From NCBI GenBank assembly GCA_031256795.1, contig JAIRPW010000045.1, positions 1-64,000 of the forward strand: a stretch of 64,000 nucleotides of DNA, given 5' to 3'. Position 1 is the stretch's first letter. Each line of letters opens with the position of its first letter. A program made the translations under genes and the position numbers. The stretch comes from Zoogloeaceae bacterium. Its GTDB lineage: Bacteria > Pseudomonadota > Gammaproteobacteria > Burkholderiales > Rhodocyclaceae. Positions 1 to 8,308 of the stretch are shown here, in pieces. The notes below the pieces were generated by a model that saw only the letters and a program-made list of their open reading frames with translations, was not told the origin of the DNA and did no database searches.

Positions 1-21
1 CCCCCCCCCCCCCCCCCCCCC
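1..21. repeat. Poly-C homopolymer tract at window edge
   Basis: The window opens with 21 consecutive C residues; the true length to the left is unknown. The tract ends 23 bases before the start codon of the HD-GYP regulator. In all three forward frames a stop codon follows within about 50 bases, so any upstream gene reading through the tract would end here. It could be a slippage-prone tract in a promoter or gene end, or an artefact of a contig end. The G12 tract at 16874-16885 makes a biological reading more plausible but does not prove it. Confidence 0.6.
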
Positions 22-44
22 ATGGCACATAAGGCATCCTAAAA

Positions 45-1214
45 ATGATCAATGACCTCGCTTCGCAAAAACAAACCGTCCTGATCGTCGACGACGCGCC
101 TGAAAATCTGACCCTGATCAGCAATCTGCTCCGAGAGCGCTACAAGGTCAAAATCGCCACGAACGGCGCAAAAGCGCTGGAGATCGCGCATTCCGTCACG
201 CCTCCGGATTTGATTCTTCTGGATGTGCTCATGCCGGGAATGGACGGCTATGAAGTCTGCCGCGCCCTGAAGGACGACCCAAAGACCGCCGCCATCCCCG
301 TCATTTTCCTCACGGCCAACTACGACAATGAGGACGAGCAGTATGGGTTTGAACTGGGCGCGATTGATTACATTATCAAGCCGGTCGTGTCGGCGATTTT
401 GCTGGCGCGCGTAGAAACGCACATGCAGCTCAAACTTTCCGCGGACTTTCTGCGCGACAAGTCAGAATATCTGGAAGCGCAGGTCGCGCTGCGCACCGCA
501 GAAATTCAGGAAGTACAGGACGCAACCATTCTGATGATGGCTTCGCTCGCGGAAACGCGCGACAACGAAACCGGAAAGCACATTCAGCGCACGCAGCACT
601 ATATGCATTTGTTCGCGCGCCATTTGCGCTCACATCCGCGCTTTCGTGACTACATGACCGACAGCGTGATCAACATTCTTTATAAATCCGCTCCGCTGCA
701 CGATATTGGGAAAATCGGCATCCCGGATCGAATTCTGCTCAAACCGGGGAAACTTACGCCAGAAGAATTTGAGATCATGAAAACCCACACGACCCTGGGA
801 TATGACGCCATTGAACACGCCGAAAAGCAGCTGGGTTCCAAAGTGGAATTTCTCGCTTACGCCAAGGAAATCGCCTATTGTCACCACGAAAAATGGGATG
901 GCAGCGGGTATCCGCAAGGGCTTTCCGGAGAGGATATTCCCATTTGCGCGCGGCTCATGGCGGTTGCCGACGTGTATGACGCGCTCACCAGCCGCCGCGT
1001 ATACAAACCGCCCATGCCGCATGACGCCGCGCGCGGCATTATTGTGGAAGGCAGAGGAAAACACTTTGACCCGGACGTTGTGGACGCCTTTTTGGAGTTA
1101 GAGGACGCCTGTCTGGAAATTGCCCGGCGTTTCACGGATAGCGACGGCGCTCTGCTGCAAAAAGCGGAACGCGCGGAATTCGCCCTGTCGGAAGAAAACG
1201 CCCCCAAACCCTAG
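45..1214 (+). CDS. Response regulator with REC and HD-GYP domains (putative cyclic-di-GMP phosphodiesterase)
   Basis: Predicted cytoplasmic two-component output protein of 389 residues. A receiver domain covers about residues 11-125, with the acidic pair D16-D17, phospho-acceptor D60 and K112. A short helical linker follows, then an HD-GYP domain at about 160-365 with H219-D220, the HHEKWDGSGYP motif (GYP at 288-290) and the metal-site histidines. Family members hydrolyse cyclic-di-GMP when the receiver is phosphorylated, which affects motility and biofilm. No histidine kinase lies beside it. The ATG at 45 has only a weak AAGG about ten bases upstream. The poly-C run ends 23 bases upstream of the start, so its length could affect expression. 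Domain assignment is firm; substrate is inferred from the family. Confidence 0.93.
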   Translation: MINDLASQKQTVLIVDDAPENLTLISNLLRERYKVKIATNGAKALEIAHSVTPPDLILLDVLMPGMDGYEVCRALKDDPKTAAIPVIFLTANYDNEDEQYGFELGAIDYIIKPVVSAILLARVETHMQLKLSADFLRDKSEYLEAQVALRTAEIQEVQDATILMMASLAETRDNETGKHIQRTQHYMHLFARHLRSHPRFRDYMTDSVINILYKSAPLHDIGKIGIPDRILLKPGKLTPEEFEIMKTHTTLGYDAIEHAEKQLGSKVEFLAYAKEIAYCHHEKWDGSGYPQGLSGEDIPICARLMAVADVYDALTSRRVYKPPMPHDAARGIIVEGRGKHFDPDVVDAFLELEDACLEIARRFTDSDGALLQKAERAEFALSEENAPKP

Positions 1215-1313
1215 CTGCGTTTTGGCGTAAGCAGGAATATGAAAAGACTTACACGCCTTGCGTATTTTGCAAGACGCGAAAATTGTCTCCTCCCAATACG
1301 ATAGAGAACTGAA

Positions 1314-1754
1314 ATGGACATCGTAACGATCATGACGGTATGCGCCGTCGCTCACTCAGACGACTTCATGTACAACGAAAAAGAGATTGCCAAGTACAAC
1401 ACGGTCTGGCCCAAGTACTCGTGCACTGAAACGGCGAAGGTAGTTCGTAAGAACGTGTCGTTTCTCGACTTCGATATGATGACGCGCGGCGAAGGCGCGA
1501 TCAGTTACAAGCATACCGTCCCTGCGAAGGCGTTGAAAAAGCTCTTTACCGATCCTTCTTTTCTCGTCCACATGCGCAACGTCCATAATTGGGAGGATGC
1601 TCCGGACCTCGCTCGGTATCTGAAAACGCTGGAAGAAGAGAACGAGCGCACGAACAAAGCTCTGAAAGAGATTGAAGAAGGGCGCGCCAAAGGTAAGCGC
1701 AAGCCTACCAGCAGTCTTGGCGGCGAGAAGTTTGAATCACGCAAAGACGGATAG
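1314..1754 (+). CDS. Hypothetical protein, 146 residues
   Basis: I do not recognise this protein. It opens with a short hydrophobic stretch (residues 3-12), has a mixed central part, and ends in a charged helical segment (about 100-130, rich in E, K and N) followed by a basic tail. The base composition differs from its neighbours: it uses AAG, TAC and ATC codons and largely lacks the GCG/CGC-rich codons that dominate nearby genes, which hints at recent acquisition. It follows the HD-GYP gene after 99 bases and is convergent with ispF. No ribosome binding site better than GAGAACTG is seen before the ATG. It may be real but strain-specific. Confidence 0.55.
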   Translation: MDIVTIMTVCAVAHSDDFMYNEKEIAKYNTVWPKYSCTETAKVVRKNVSFLDFDMMTRGEGAISYKHTVPAKALKKLFTDPSFLVHMRNVHNWEDAPDLARYLKTLEEENERTNKALKEIEEGRAKGKRKPTSSLGGEKFESRKDG

Positions 1755-1883
1755 GCAAGCAGCGGCTCCGTTTCTTGAGGATACATAGCCCGACGCATTC
1801 ACGGGGAACGCGGCAAAACGGGAAAAGAAGGAACGGACACGACTCTTGGACTGCCTCTAGGTTCATTGTAGTTTTGGCGATTG

Positions 1884-2387
1884 TTATAAATGGCCGCGTC
1901 CGCCGCGGGACAACAGCGCGACCGCGCGCGCCTCAATGGCCTCGCTCCGCCCCAGATAACCCAGGCCCTCATTGGTTTTTCCCTTGATATTGACGCGGTC
2001 TTCGGAAATTCTCAGCGCGGCAGCCAGCGCGGCGCGCATCGCCGGAATATGCGGCGCCAGCTTGGGACGCTCCGCAATGACGGTAGTATCCACATTCACC
2101 ACGCGCCATCCCAGGTCATGAACTTTTTGCAGCGCCGCGCGTAAAAGCGCCAGACTGTCCGCGTCTTTGTAGGCGGGATCATGATCCGGGAAATGCGTGC
2201 CGACGTCTCCTAGGCCCGCGGCGCCCAGAAGCGCGTCGGTAATCGCGTGCGCCAGCGCGTCCGCGTCGGAGTGCCCTTCCAGTCCCTTGTCAAAGGGAAT
2301 CACCACGCCGCCCAGCGTCAGCTTCCGCCCTTTGACGAGCGCGTGTACGTCATAGCCTTGTCCCGCGCGAAATTCTTCTGTCGGCAT
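1884..2387 (-). CDS. ispF: 2-C-methyl-D-erythritol 2,4-cyclodiphosphate synthase
   Basis: Fifth enzyme of the non-mevalonate (MEP) isoprenoid pathway; it converts CDP-methylerythritol 2-phosphate to the cyclodiphosphate with release of CMP. The protein has the opening GQGYDVHAL with the zinc-binding D-x-[18 protein letters not shown] with the second zinc histidine, and the THFPD loop. I chose the ATG at 2387 (167 residues) because AAAGGGAG lies just upstream; a GTG at 2417 overlapping the ispD stop is possible. It is the second gene of an ispD-ispF pair, an arrangement common in proteobacteria. The C-terminal end is a few residues longer than usual. Confidence 0.96.
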   Translation of the reverse strand: MPTEEFRAGQGYDVHALVKGRKLTLGGVVIPFDKGLEGHSDADALAHAITDALLGAAGLGDVGTHFPDHDPAYKDADSLALLRAALQKVHDLGWRVVNVDTTVIAERPKLAPHIPAMRAALAAALRISEDRVNIKGKTNEGLGYLGRSEAIEARAVALLSRGGRGHL

Positions 2388-2413
2388 TGAATTCTCCCTT
2401 CCCTTTCTCCATT

Positions 2414-3121
2414 TCACTCGTCATTTCCGCGCCCTCGCAAAATCCATTCCGCCAACGCGAGGTCTTGCGGATAGGTTACTTTCAAATTGGCGCGCTCGCT
2501 TTTGATCAGACGCGGCGCAAAGCCTGCGGCCTCCATCGCGCCCGCCTCGTCCGTCGCGCCCGGATTTTTTTCCAGCGCCTCGGCAAGAGGCCCGTAACGG
2601 AACATCTGCGGCGTCTGCGCCTGCCAAAGCGCCTCGCGCGGAATCGTTCTCGCAACGGCGGGCGGCTCTCCCGCTGCGGATTGCTTCAGAGTATCGGCAA
2701 GCGGAACGGCCAACAGCCCGCCAACCGGATCCTCGCCAATTTCCGCCAGCAGCCGGTCGAGCAGCGATCGCGTCAAACAGGGGCGCGCGGCGTCATGCAC
2801 CAGCACCCAGTCTTCCGGAGCAATCGTCGTGGCGGCGGCAATGAGCGTATTGCGCACACTTTGCGCGCGGCTCTCCCCGCCGCAAAACACCACTTCCAGA
2901 CGCGCGCCCAAATCCAGCCACAAATCCCGCCAGCGCGGGGAAGCCCAGTAGGAATCTTCCGGCGCGAGCGTCACCCAGACGCAGGAGATCGCGGGATGTC
3001 GGCACAAAGCGGACAGGGCGTACCAGATCAGCGGTCTACCCATGACCTCCAAATATTGTTTTGGCAATTCCGCGCCGAAGCGCGAGCCCGCGCCCGCCGC
3101 AGGAACAATGGCGTAGTACAT
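2414..3121 (-). CDS. ispD: 2-C-methyl-D-erythritol 4-phosphate cytidylyltransferase
   Basis: Third enzyme of the MEP pathway; it transfers CMP from CTP to methylerythritol phosphate. The 235-residue protein begins with the nucleotide-binding loop [11 protein letters not shown] and continues with PKQY. Later come the family motif [11 protein letters not shown] (about residue 107-117) and a T-D-E-A substrate segment near 195. Length is normal. It lies four bases after the SpoIIAA-like gene and directly before ispF, so the three probably share a transcript. Dxs is in the same window at 41.7-43.6 kb. Confidence 0.97.
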   Translation of the reverse strand: MYYAIVPAAGAGSRFGAELPKQYLEVMGRPLIWYALSALCRHPAISCVWVTLAPEDSYWASPRWRDLWLDLGARLEVVFCGGESRAQSVRNTLIAAATTIAPEDWVLVHDAARPCLTRSLLDRLLAEIGEDPVGGLLAVPLADTLKQSAAGEPPAVARTIPREALWQAQTPQMFRYGPLAEALEKNPGATDEAGAMEAAGFAPRLIKSERANLKVTYPQDLALAEWILRGRGNDE

Positions 3122-3125
3122 GCGG

Positions 3126-3479
3126 TCAGCCCGCAGATTCGTCCAGCCAATTCACGGCCTCTTCCGCCGTTTCAAATACCTCAATGTCCGCGCTCATAAA
3201 AGCCTGCGTCAGCCACGCGCTCCACGTGACCCATTGGCTGTCGCTCACCACGGCGACGCGGCGGAAATCGCGCGAATGCGCGCGCGTAAAGCGAATATCC
3301 TCCCAGGCGACGTCCAGCGTCACGCCAGACATTTCCCTAAGGTCAAACAGAAGATCCACCTGGCCTTCAAAGCGAATTTTATAATTGACCGCGTGTTCCA
3401 GTTCCCGGTAATCCGCCAGCGTAAACTCGCCGTAGACAGTCACGCTCACGCGGCCAGACGCAAGGTCGGTAACGATCAT
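3126..3479 (-). CDS. SpoIIAA-like/STAS-fold small protein
   Basis: A 117-residue predicted cytoplasmic protein. Its pattern resembles the SpoIIAA-like family (DUF3478 type): an N-terminal beta strand pair, FEGQVDLLFDLREMSGV in the middle, a basic helix TRAHSRDFRRVAVVSD, and the C-terminal FETAEEAVNWL helix. Function in this family is poorly known; carrier or lipid binding has been suggested from structure. It is first in a likely operon with ispD and ispF, with a four-base gap, but nothing ties it to isoprenoid synthesis beyond position. The ATG at 3479 is preceded by an AGAGAGG motif. Confidence 0.8.
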   Translation of the reverse strand: MIVTDLASGRVSVTVYGEFTLADYRELEHAVNYKIRFEGQVDLLFDLREMSGVTLDVAWEDIRFTRAHSRDFRRVAVVSDSQWVTWSAWLTQAFMSADIEVFETAEEAVNWLDESAG

Positions 3480-3742
3480 GATGAACCTCTCTCTTGGATG
3501 AATTGCGACAGTCTACCGCGCTTTTCTTTCGTTGCGGACGCCGCGCGCGGCGGATAGACCTTCCCGCGCGTCGGCGTTCCATGCCCTGCCGTCGCGCGGC
3601 AGCCGAATCAATCTCACGGCTTTCGTCAGCAAGCAACCGGCATAGCAACCGCCCGCCTGAAATGCTCAAGGCTTGTTTTTCCCGCCATCCAAGGTACACT
3701 TCCCGATGTTTTTATCGCCACATTTTTTAGGAGGCTGTACAC

Positions 3743-4435
3743 ATGGCTGAATTTTCCAGAAACGCGCCGGGCGTCGTCCGCGAAGAAGGTCTTGTCGTTG
3801 ACGTCGTTTCATCCAGCGCGCGCAAGGTTCTGCGCAATACCTATCTGCTGCTCGCCATGACTCTGGCTTTCAGCGCCGTAGTCGCGGGCTTCGCCGTGGC
3901 GTTTCGTCTGCTTCCCCTCCACCCGATCCTGACAATCGGCGTTTATTTCGCTCTGCTCTTTGCCGTAACCAAATGCCGCAACAGCAGCCTGGGCGTTGTT
4001 TTTGTTTTCGCGCTCACCGGTTTCCTGGGCTATACCCTTGGCCCGCTCTTGACGTATTACCTTTCGCTCGCGCAGGGCGGCACAATCGTCATGACGGCGC
4101 TGGGCGGAACGGCAGCGGTCTTTTTTGCCATGTCCGCAATCGCGCTCACATCGCGGCGTGACTTCAGCTTTCTGGGAAGTTTTTTGACCGCCGGAATTCT
4201 GGTCGCCTTTCTCGCGGGCCTGGCCTCGCTTTTCTTTCCGATGCCCGCGCTCTCCCTTGCCGTCTCCGCCGCTTTCGTCCTGCTTATGACGGGGCTTATT
4301 CTGTACGAAACCCAGCAAATTCTGCGCGGCGGCGAAACCAACTACATAATGGCGACGGTCACACTCTATGTGAGCATTTACAACTTGTTCACCAGCCTTT
4401 TGCACCTCATCGCCGCGTTCTCTGGGGATGACTAA
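3743..4435 (+). CDS. Bax inhibitor-1/YccA family membrane protein
   Basis: A 230-residue inner-membrane protein with about seven hydrophobic segments starting near residue 33. The N-terminal 30 residues are soluble (RNAPGVVREEGLVVDVVSS), and the last two helices enclose the family motif ETQQILRGGETNYIMATVTLYVSIYNLF, shown here in part, which carries the acidic residues thought to gate calcium leak in bacterial homologues. E. coli YccA modulates the FtsH protease; the FtsH partners HflK and HflC are 2.5 kb downstream, which may be coincidence. A strong AGGAGG lies eight bases before the ATG, and a terminator follows at 4450-4500, so it looks like a single-gene transcript. Confidence 0.93.
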   Translation: MAEFSRNAPGVVREEGLVVDVVSSSARKVLRNTYLLLAMTLAFSAVVAGFAVAFRLLPLHPILTIGVYFALLFAVTKCRNSSLGVVFVFALTGFLGYTLGPLLTYYLSLAQGGTIVMTALGGTAAVFFAMSAIALTSRRDFSFLGSFLTAGILVAFLAGLASLFFPMPALSLAVSAAFVLLMTGLILYETQQILRGGETNYIMATVTLYVSIYNLFTSLLHLIAAFSGDD

Positions 4436-4449
4436 AGCATTTTCGCCGC

Positions 4450-4500
4450 AATTTCAGGCGCGCGCCCTTCCGGAGGTAAGCGCCTGAAATTTGTTTTCGT
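4450..4500 (+). terminator. Rho-independent terminator after the BI-1 gene
   Basis: A perfect 12-base inverted repeat (AATTTCAGGCGC at 4450-4461 and its complement at 4480-4491) with an 18-base loop is followed by TGTTTTCG. It closes the Bax-inhibitor gene. Confidence 0.85.
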
Positions 4501-4626
4501 GTTACACTCTTCCTCCAGTTCTCCCCGACACATCCGATTATCGCCTTGTCAACATGACAGAAATGCTATGGAACGTTACATTCTAAGCGATTATCATGTT
4601 CACTGAATTTGATAAGGTAGTAAATC

Positions 4627-5256
4627 ATGGGCTTGTTTGACAATTTCCGCCTGTTTTTCAAAGCAGACCCCAACGCCGAAGAAGAACCGATTTCTCTGGA
4701 GCCCGGCGTTCCAGAAGAGCGGCGACATAAACCGCGTCTGAACCCAAGGGAAGGAACGCGCGTACTCGTGATTGATGATTCGCGGACGATTACCAGCGCG
4801 CTGAAACGTATTTTGCGCTCGGCGGGCTGCGTCGCTTTTGAGGCGGAAGACGCTGAATCTGGGCTGCGGCTGGTGTTGTCCCACAAACCTGAACTGATTT
4901 TTCTTGATATTGTGCTGCCCGGCATCAACGGTTTTGCCGCGTTGCGCGCTCTGCGCCGGGACGAGCGCACCAAACACATTCCCATCATTATGATGAGCGG
5001 CAACGAGCAGGCTACCGCGCAGTTTTTCGGAACCCGCATCGGCGCGGATGACTTCATCAAAAAACCCTTTTCGCGGCAGGAAATATTCGCGCGCGTTGAG
5101 CGGCTCCTGGACGAAGAATTGGTTCCGCGCCGCATCCCTCAGCCTACAGAGGCTGAGGTTGCGGCTGAATCTGCTCTTGCCCCCAAAGAGTCTCCCCCCG
5201 CGCCGCATATCAACGCGCATCAGCAAGCGGCCGCCCTGCTCCGACATCCCTCCTGA
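4627..5256 (+). CDS. Single-domain response regulator (PilG/CheY-like)
   Basis: A 209-residue protein. Residues 1-42 form a charged N-terminal extension, then a receiver domain spans about 43-165 with VLVIDDSRTI (acidic pair), phospho-acceptor in LIFLDIVLPGINGF, IMMSGNEQA and the conserved lysine in DFIKKPF. A proline- and alanine-rich tail of about 40 residues follows, with no output domain. This layout is like PilG-type regulators that signal by protein contact in twitching or chemosensory systems, but no pil or che gene is in the window, so the partner is unknown. It sits alone between two terminators. Confidence 0.85.
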   Translation: MGLFDNFRLFFKADPNAEEEPISLEPGVPEERRHKPRLNPREGTRVLVIDDSRTITSALKRILRSAGCVAFEAEDAESGLRLVLSHKPELIFLDIVLPGINGFAALRALRRDERTKHIPIIMMSGNEQATAQFFGTRIGADDFIKKPFSRQEIFARVERLLDEELVPRRIPQPTEAEVAAESALAPKESPPAPHINAHQQAAALLRHPS

Positions 5257-5289
5257 TACGTTTTTGCGCTGATTCGCACGCTATCTTTT

Positions 5290-5335
5290 GCCGTTCCAGG
5301 ATGGATATTCTTGGAACGGCAGATATTTTTGTTAT
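5290..5335 (+). terminator. Rho-independent terminator after the single-REC regulator
   Basis: GCCGTTCCAGGA at 5290-5301 pairs with TCTTGGAACGGC at 5309-5320 with one G-T wobble and a short loop, followed by AGATATTTTTGTT. It separates the regulator gene from the hfq operon. Confidence 0.82.
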
Positions 5336-5421
5336 TTATTGTTGGCGTTTGTCCATAAAATGGGTAAAAATGCGCCCTTGTTTTCGTTTTTCTGTTCCAA
5401 ATAACAACATGGGAGCCTGTC

Positions 5422-5676
5422 ATGGGCAATAAAGGACAACTGTTGCAGGACCCTTTTCTCAATGCGCTGCGCCGCGAGCATATTCCTGTTTCCATTTATC
5501 TCGTTAACGGTATCAAACTGCAAGGACAAATTGAGTCTTTTGATCAATATGTCGTTTTGCTGAAAAACGCGGTCACGCAAATGGTCTATAAACACGCGAT
5601 TTCTACGGTTGTGCCCGCGCGCGCCGTCAGTTTGGCCTACGACACGGACGATGGCGAGGACGTTGCCGCGCAATAA
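5422..5676 (+). CDS. hfq: RNA chaperone Hfq
   Basis: An 84-residue Sm-fold protein that forms hexamers and matches small RNAs to mRNAs. It shows the opening [19 protein letters not shown] with the proximal-face residues (Q9, F13), the [19 protein letters not shown]m1 strand region, and the [11 protein letters not shown]m2 motif with the conserved YKH. The C-terminal tail is short and acidic. A GGGAG site precedes the ATG. It is the first gene of the hfq-hflX-hflK-hflC-DUF2065-hisZ-purA block, the usual order in betaproteobacteria. Confidence 0.98.
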   Translation: MGNKGQLLQDPFLNALRREHIPVSIYLVNGIKLQGQIESFDQYVVLLKNAVTQMVYKHAISTVVPARAVSLAYDTDDGEDVAAQ

Positions 5677-5726
5677 GACCGCCGCGCCCTGTCTGCCGCC
5701 CGCGCGAACTGTCTGCGCTTTCCCGC

Positions 5727-6905
5727 ATGTTTGACGTTCCGTCCCGGCCCGCTGACAACGAGCGCGTTATTTTGTCGCAGATAGATTTTGGCGCGCCTGA
5801 TTATGCGGAGCGCCTGGAGGAAGCGCGGCTTCTCGCGCAATCTGCGGGCGCGGAGATTTGCGCCGAAATTGGCGGACGCCGTCGGCGCCCTGATCCGCGC
5901 TTTTTTGTCGGTAAGGGCAAGGCGGAAGAAATCGCCATGACGCGACAGCAGCATAACGCGGCGCTGGTCATTTTCAATCACGATCTTTCACCTGCGCAAG
6001 AGCGCAATTTGGAGCGTATGCTTTCCTGCCGGGTCGTGGATCGTACCCGCCTGATTCTGGATATTTTCGCGCTACGCGCGCAAAGCGCGGAAGGCAAGCT
6101 GCAAGTGGAGCTCGCGCAACTGGAGCATCTTTCTACCCGTCTTGTGCGCGGCTGGACACACCTGGAGCGGCAACGCGGCGGCATTGGCTTACGCGGCCCC
6201 GGTGAAAAACAGCTAGAGACGGATCGCCGTCTTTTGGGTCTGCGCGCCCGGCAGCTGAAAGAGCGGCTATTCCGGCTTTCCCGGCAACGAAACGTGCAGC
6301 GTCAGGCACGAGAGAACACCGATTTGCTCAATGTCTCGCTGGTCGGGTACACCAACGCGGGAAAATCTTCGCTTTTTAACGCGCTCACCCGCGCGAATGT
6401 TTATTCCGCCGATCAGCTCTTCGCTACGCTGGACACAACATCGCGCCGCCTATGGCTGCCTTTGGAACACGCGGCAGCGCATGAGCCGAACGGTGCGGTT
6501 TCCGTAGTGATCTCTGACACCATTGGTTTTATCCGGGATTTACCGCATACGCTCATTGCGGCCTTTCACGCGACGCTGGAGGCAACGGCAAAAGCGGACA
6601 TTCTTCTGCACGTGATTGACAGCGCCAACCCCGCGCGGGACGCGCAAATCGCGGAAGTCAATCGGGTGCTGGCGGAAATCGGCGTCCGAGATATTCCGCA
6701 GATTCTTGTCTGGAACAAGATTGATTTGACTTCGATTGCGCCTGCGGCTGAGGAGGACGTCTATGGTAAAATCCGCCGCGTCAAACTGAGCGCACGCACA
6801 GGCGCGGGGCTTTCGTTTTTGCGTAGCGCGTTGCGCGATGAAGCTGCGGAAAAGCGCGCGCGACGCAAGACAAAACAAGAAACAGAGGTTGCTTTACCCG
6901 ATTGA
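5727..6905 (+). CDS. hflX: Ribosome-associated GTPase HflX
   Basis: A 392-residue GTPase that binds the 50S subunit and can split stalled ribosomes under stress. The N-terminal HflX domain (about residues 15-185) includes RRPDPRFFVGKGKAEEI and the glycine-rich linker RGGIGLRGPGEKQLETDRR. The GTPase domain starts near 200 with the P-loop GYTNAGKSSLF, switch-region TLDTTSRR, DTIGFIRDLP (G3) and WNKIDL (G4). Length is typical. It starts 50 bases after hfq; its stop lies about 70 bases before the hflK start I selected. Confidence 0.97.
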   Translation: MFDVPSRPADNERVILSQIDFGAPDYAERLEEARLLAQSAGAEICAEIGGRRRRPDPRFFVGKGKAEEIAMTRQQHNAALVIFNHDLSPAQERNLERMLSCRVVDRTRLILDIFALRAQSAEGKLQVELAQLEHLSTRLVRGWTHLERQRGGIGLRGPGEKQLETDRRLLGLRARQLKERLFRLSRQRNVQRQARENTDLLNVSLVGYTNAGKSSLFNALTRANVYSADQLFATLDTTSRRLWLPLEHAAAHEPNGAVSVVISDTIGFIRDLPHTLIAAFHATLEATAKADILLHVIDSANPARDAQIAEVNRVLAEIGVRDIPQILVWNKIDLTSIAPAAEEDVYGKIRRVKLSARTGAGLSFLRSALRDEAAEKRARRKTKQETEVALPD

Positions 6906-6976
6906 ACTGGCTGTTTTTCTCCTCTTTTTATCCCCAACGGATTTTCTCTCACATGATTCCAACTTTAGGCTTGCTT

Positions 6977-8308
6977 ATGTCCGCCAACGGCCCGCAATGG
7001 GGGCATGATCACCGAAATGGCGGCGGACGCCGCCCCGAACAGGGGCCTCCCGACCTGGAGGAAGTCTGGCGCGATCTGAATGAGCGCTTGGGCGATCTTT
7101 TCAAAAATAAAAAATCCAATCGCCGCCCCTCCGATCCCGATGACGGGGACGATAACAATGACGATGATAACGACGACGGCGATGGCGGCGACAATCATCG
7201 CGGCGGCGGAGATCGTGACCCTCGGGAAATGCCGCCCATCAACCCCGCGATTCTGCGTCGCAGCGTTATGGTTGTCCTAGCCGTACTGTTTTTGACCTGG
7301 CTTGCTTCCGGTTTTTACATCGTCGACGCTTCGCAGCGCGGCATCGTGCTGCGCTTTGGCCGTCTGGTTGGCGAAACTGAACCGGGTCTGCGCTGGAGAA
7401 TGCCCTATCCCATTGAAACGCAAGAGATTGTCAATCTTACGGGAGTACGCACGCTGGAGATCGGTTATCGCGGCTCGGATAAAAACAAGGTGCCGAAAGA
7501 AGCCCTGATGCTCACGGATGACGAGAATATTATTGACATTCAGTTTTCCGTACAGTACGTGCTGAAAAATCCGGGCGATTATCTGTTCAAGAGCCGCGAT
7601 CCCGATCTGGCGGTCATGCAGGCGGCGGAGACCGCCGTGCGTGAGGTCGTTGGGAAAAACCGCATTGATTTTGTCATCAACGAAGGGCGCGCGGAGATCG
7701 CGGATAAAGTCAGCAAGCTGATGCAAACGATTCTGGACCGTTATGGCACGGGGGTACAGATTTCCAAGGTCAATATGCAGAACGCGCAGCCGCCAGATCA
7801 GGTGCAGGCGGCGTTTGAGGACGCCGTCAAAGCGAGTCAGGACAGGGAGCGTCTGGAATATGAGGGGCGCGCCTACGCCAATGACATCATTCCGCGCGCG
7901 CGCGGCTACAAGCAAGGGGTTATTGCCGCAGCCGAAGGGGACGCGAGCCGGTTTCGGCAAGTTTTGACGGAGTATGTCAAGGCGCCGGAGGTCACGCGCC
8001 AGCGGCTGTATTTGGACACTATGCAGCAGATTTACAGCAACGCGAGCAAAATTGTCGTGGATACCAAGGGTACGGGAAATCTCCTGTATCTGCCGCTTGA
8101 CAAGCTGACGCAGACCGACGCGACCGGCGCTTCCGCCGCGTCGGCTGACGGCGGCGGAAATGCCGCAGTCTCCGGCGTATCGTCCTTTTCCGGGATCACA
8201 CCGCCGCAGCGGGAAAATATGAGTGATTACAACCGGGAAAAATCCATTTCTGGCAGCGGCGTCAATGAATCCGTGCGCGCGCTTGGCCGCAACCGGGGAG
8301 AACGCTGA
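6977..8308 (+). CDS. hflK: FtsH protease regulator subunit HflK
   Basis: A 443-residue SPFH/prohibitin-family inner-membrane protein that forms large assemblies with HflC around the FtsH protease. I start it at the ATG at 6977, because MSANGPQWG is the usual family opening; an earlier ATG at 6902 overlaps hflX. The N-terminal cytoplasmic part has an unusual Asp/Asn/Gly-rich acidic stretch at about residues 51-75. One membrane helix lies near 93-115, and the periplasmic SPFH domain follows (YIVDASQRGIVLRFGR onward), then a helical region and a low-complexity tail. Its stop overlaps the hflC start. Confidence 0.96.
   Translation: MSANGPQWGHDHRNGGGRRPEQGPPDLEEVWRDLNERLGDLFKNKKSNRRPSDPDDGDDNNDDDNDDGDGGDNHRGGGDRDPREMPPINPAILRRSVMVVLAVLFLTWLASGFYIVDASQRGIVLRFGRLVGETEPGLRWRMPYPIETQEIVNLTGVRTLEIGYRGSDKNKVPKEALMLTDDENIIDIQFSVQYVLKNPGDYLFKSRDPDLAVMQAAETAVREVVGKNRIDFVINEGRAEIADKVSKLMQTILDRYGTGVQISKVNMQNAQPPDQVQAAFEDAVKASQDRERLEYEGRAYANDIIPRARGYKQGVIAAAEGDASRFRQVLTEYVKAPEVTRQRLYLDTMQQIYSNASKIVVDTKGTGNLLYLPLDKLTQTDATGASAASADGGGNAAVSGVSSFSGITPPQRENMSDYNREKSISGSGVNESVRALGRNRGER

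Noticed and set aside
1255..1280. CTTGC/GCAAG hairpin after the HD-GYP gene
   Set aside because: Five-base stem without a T run; too weak to call a terminator.
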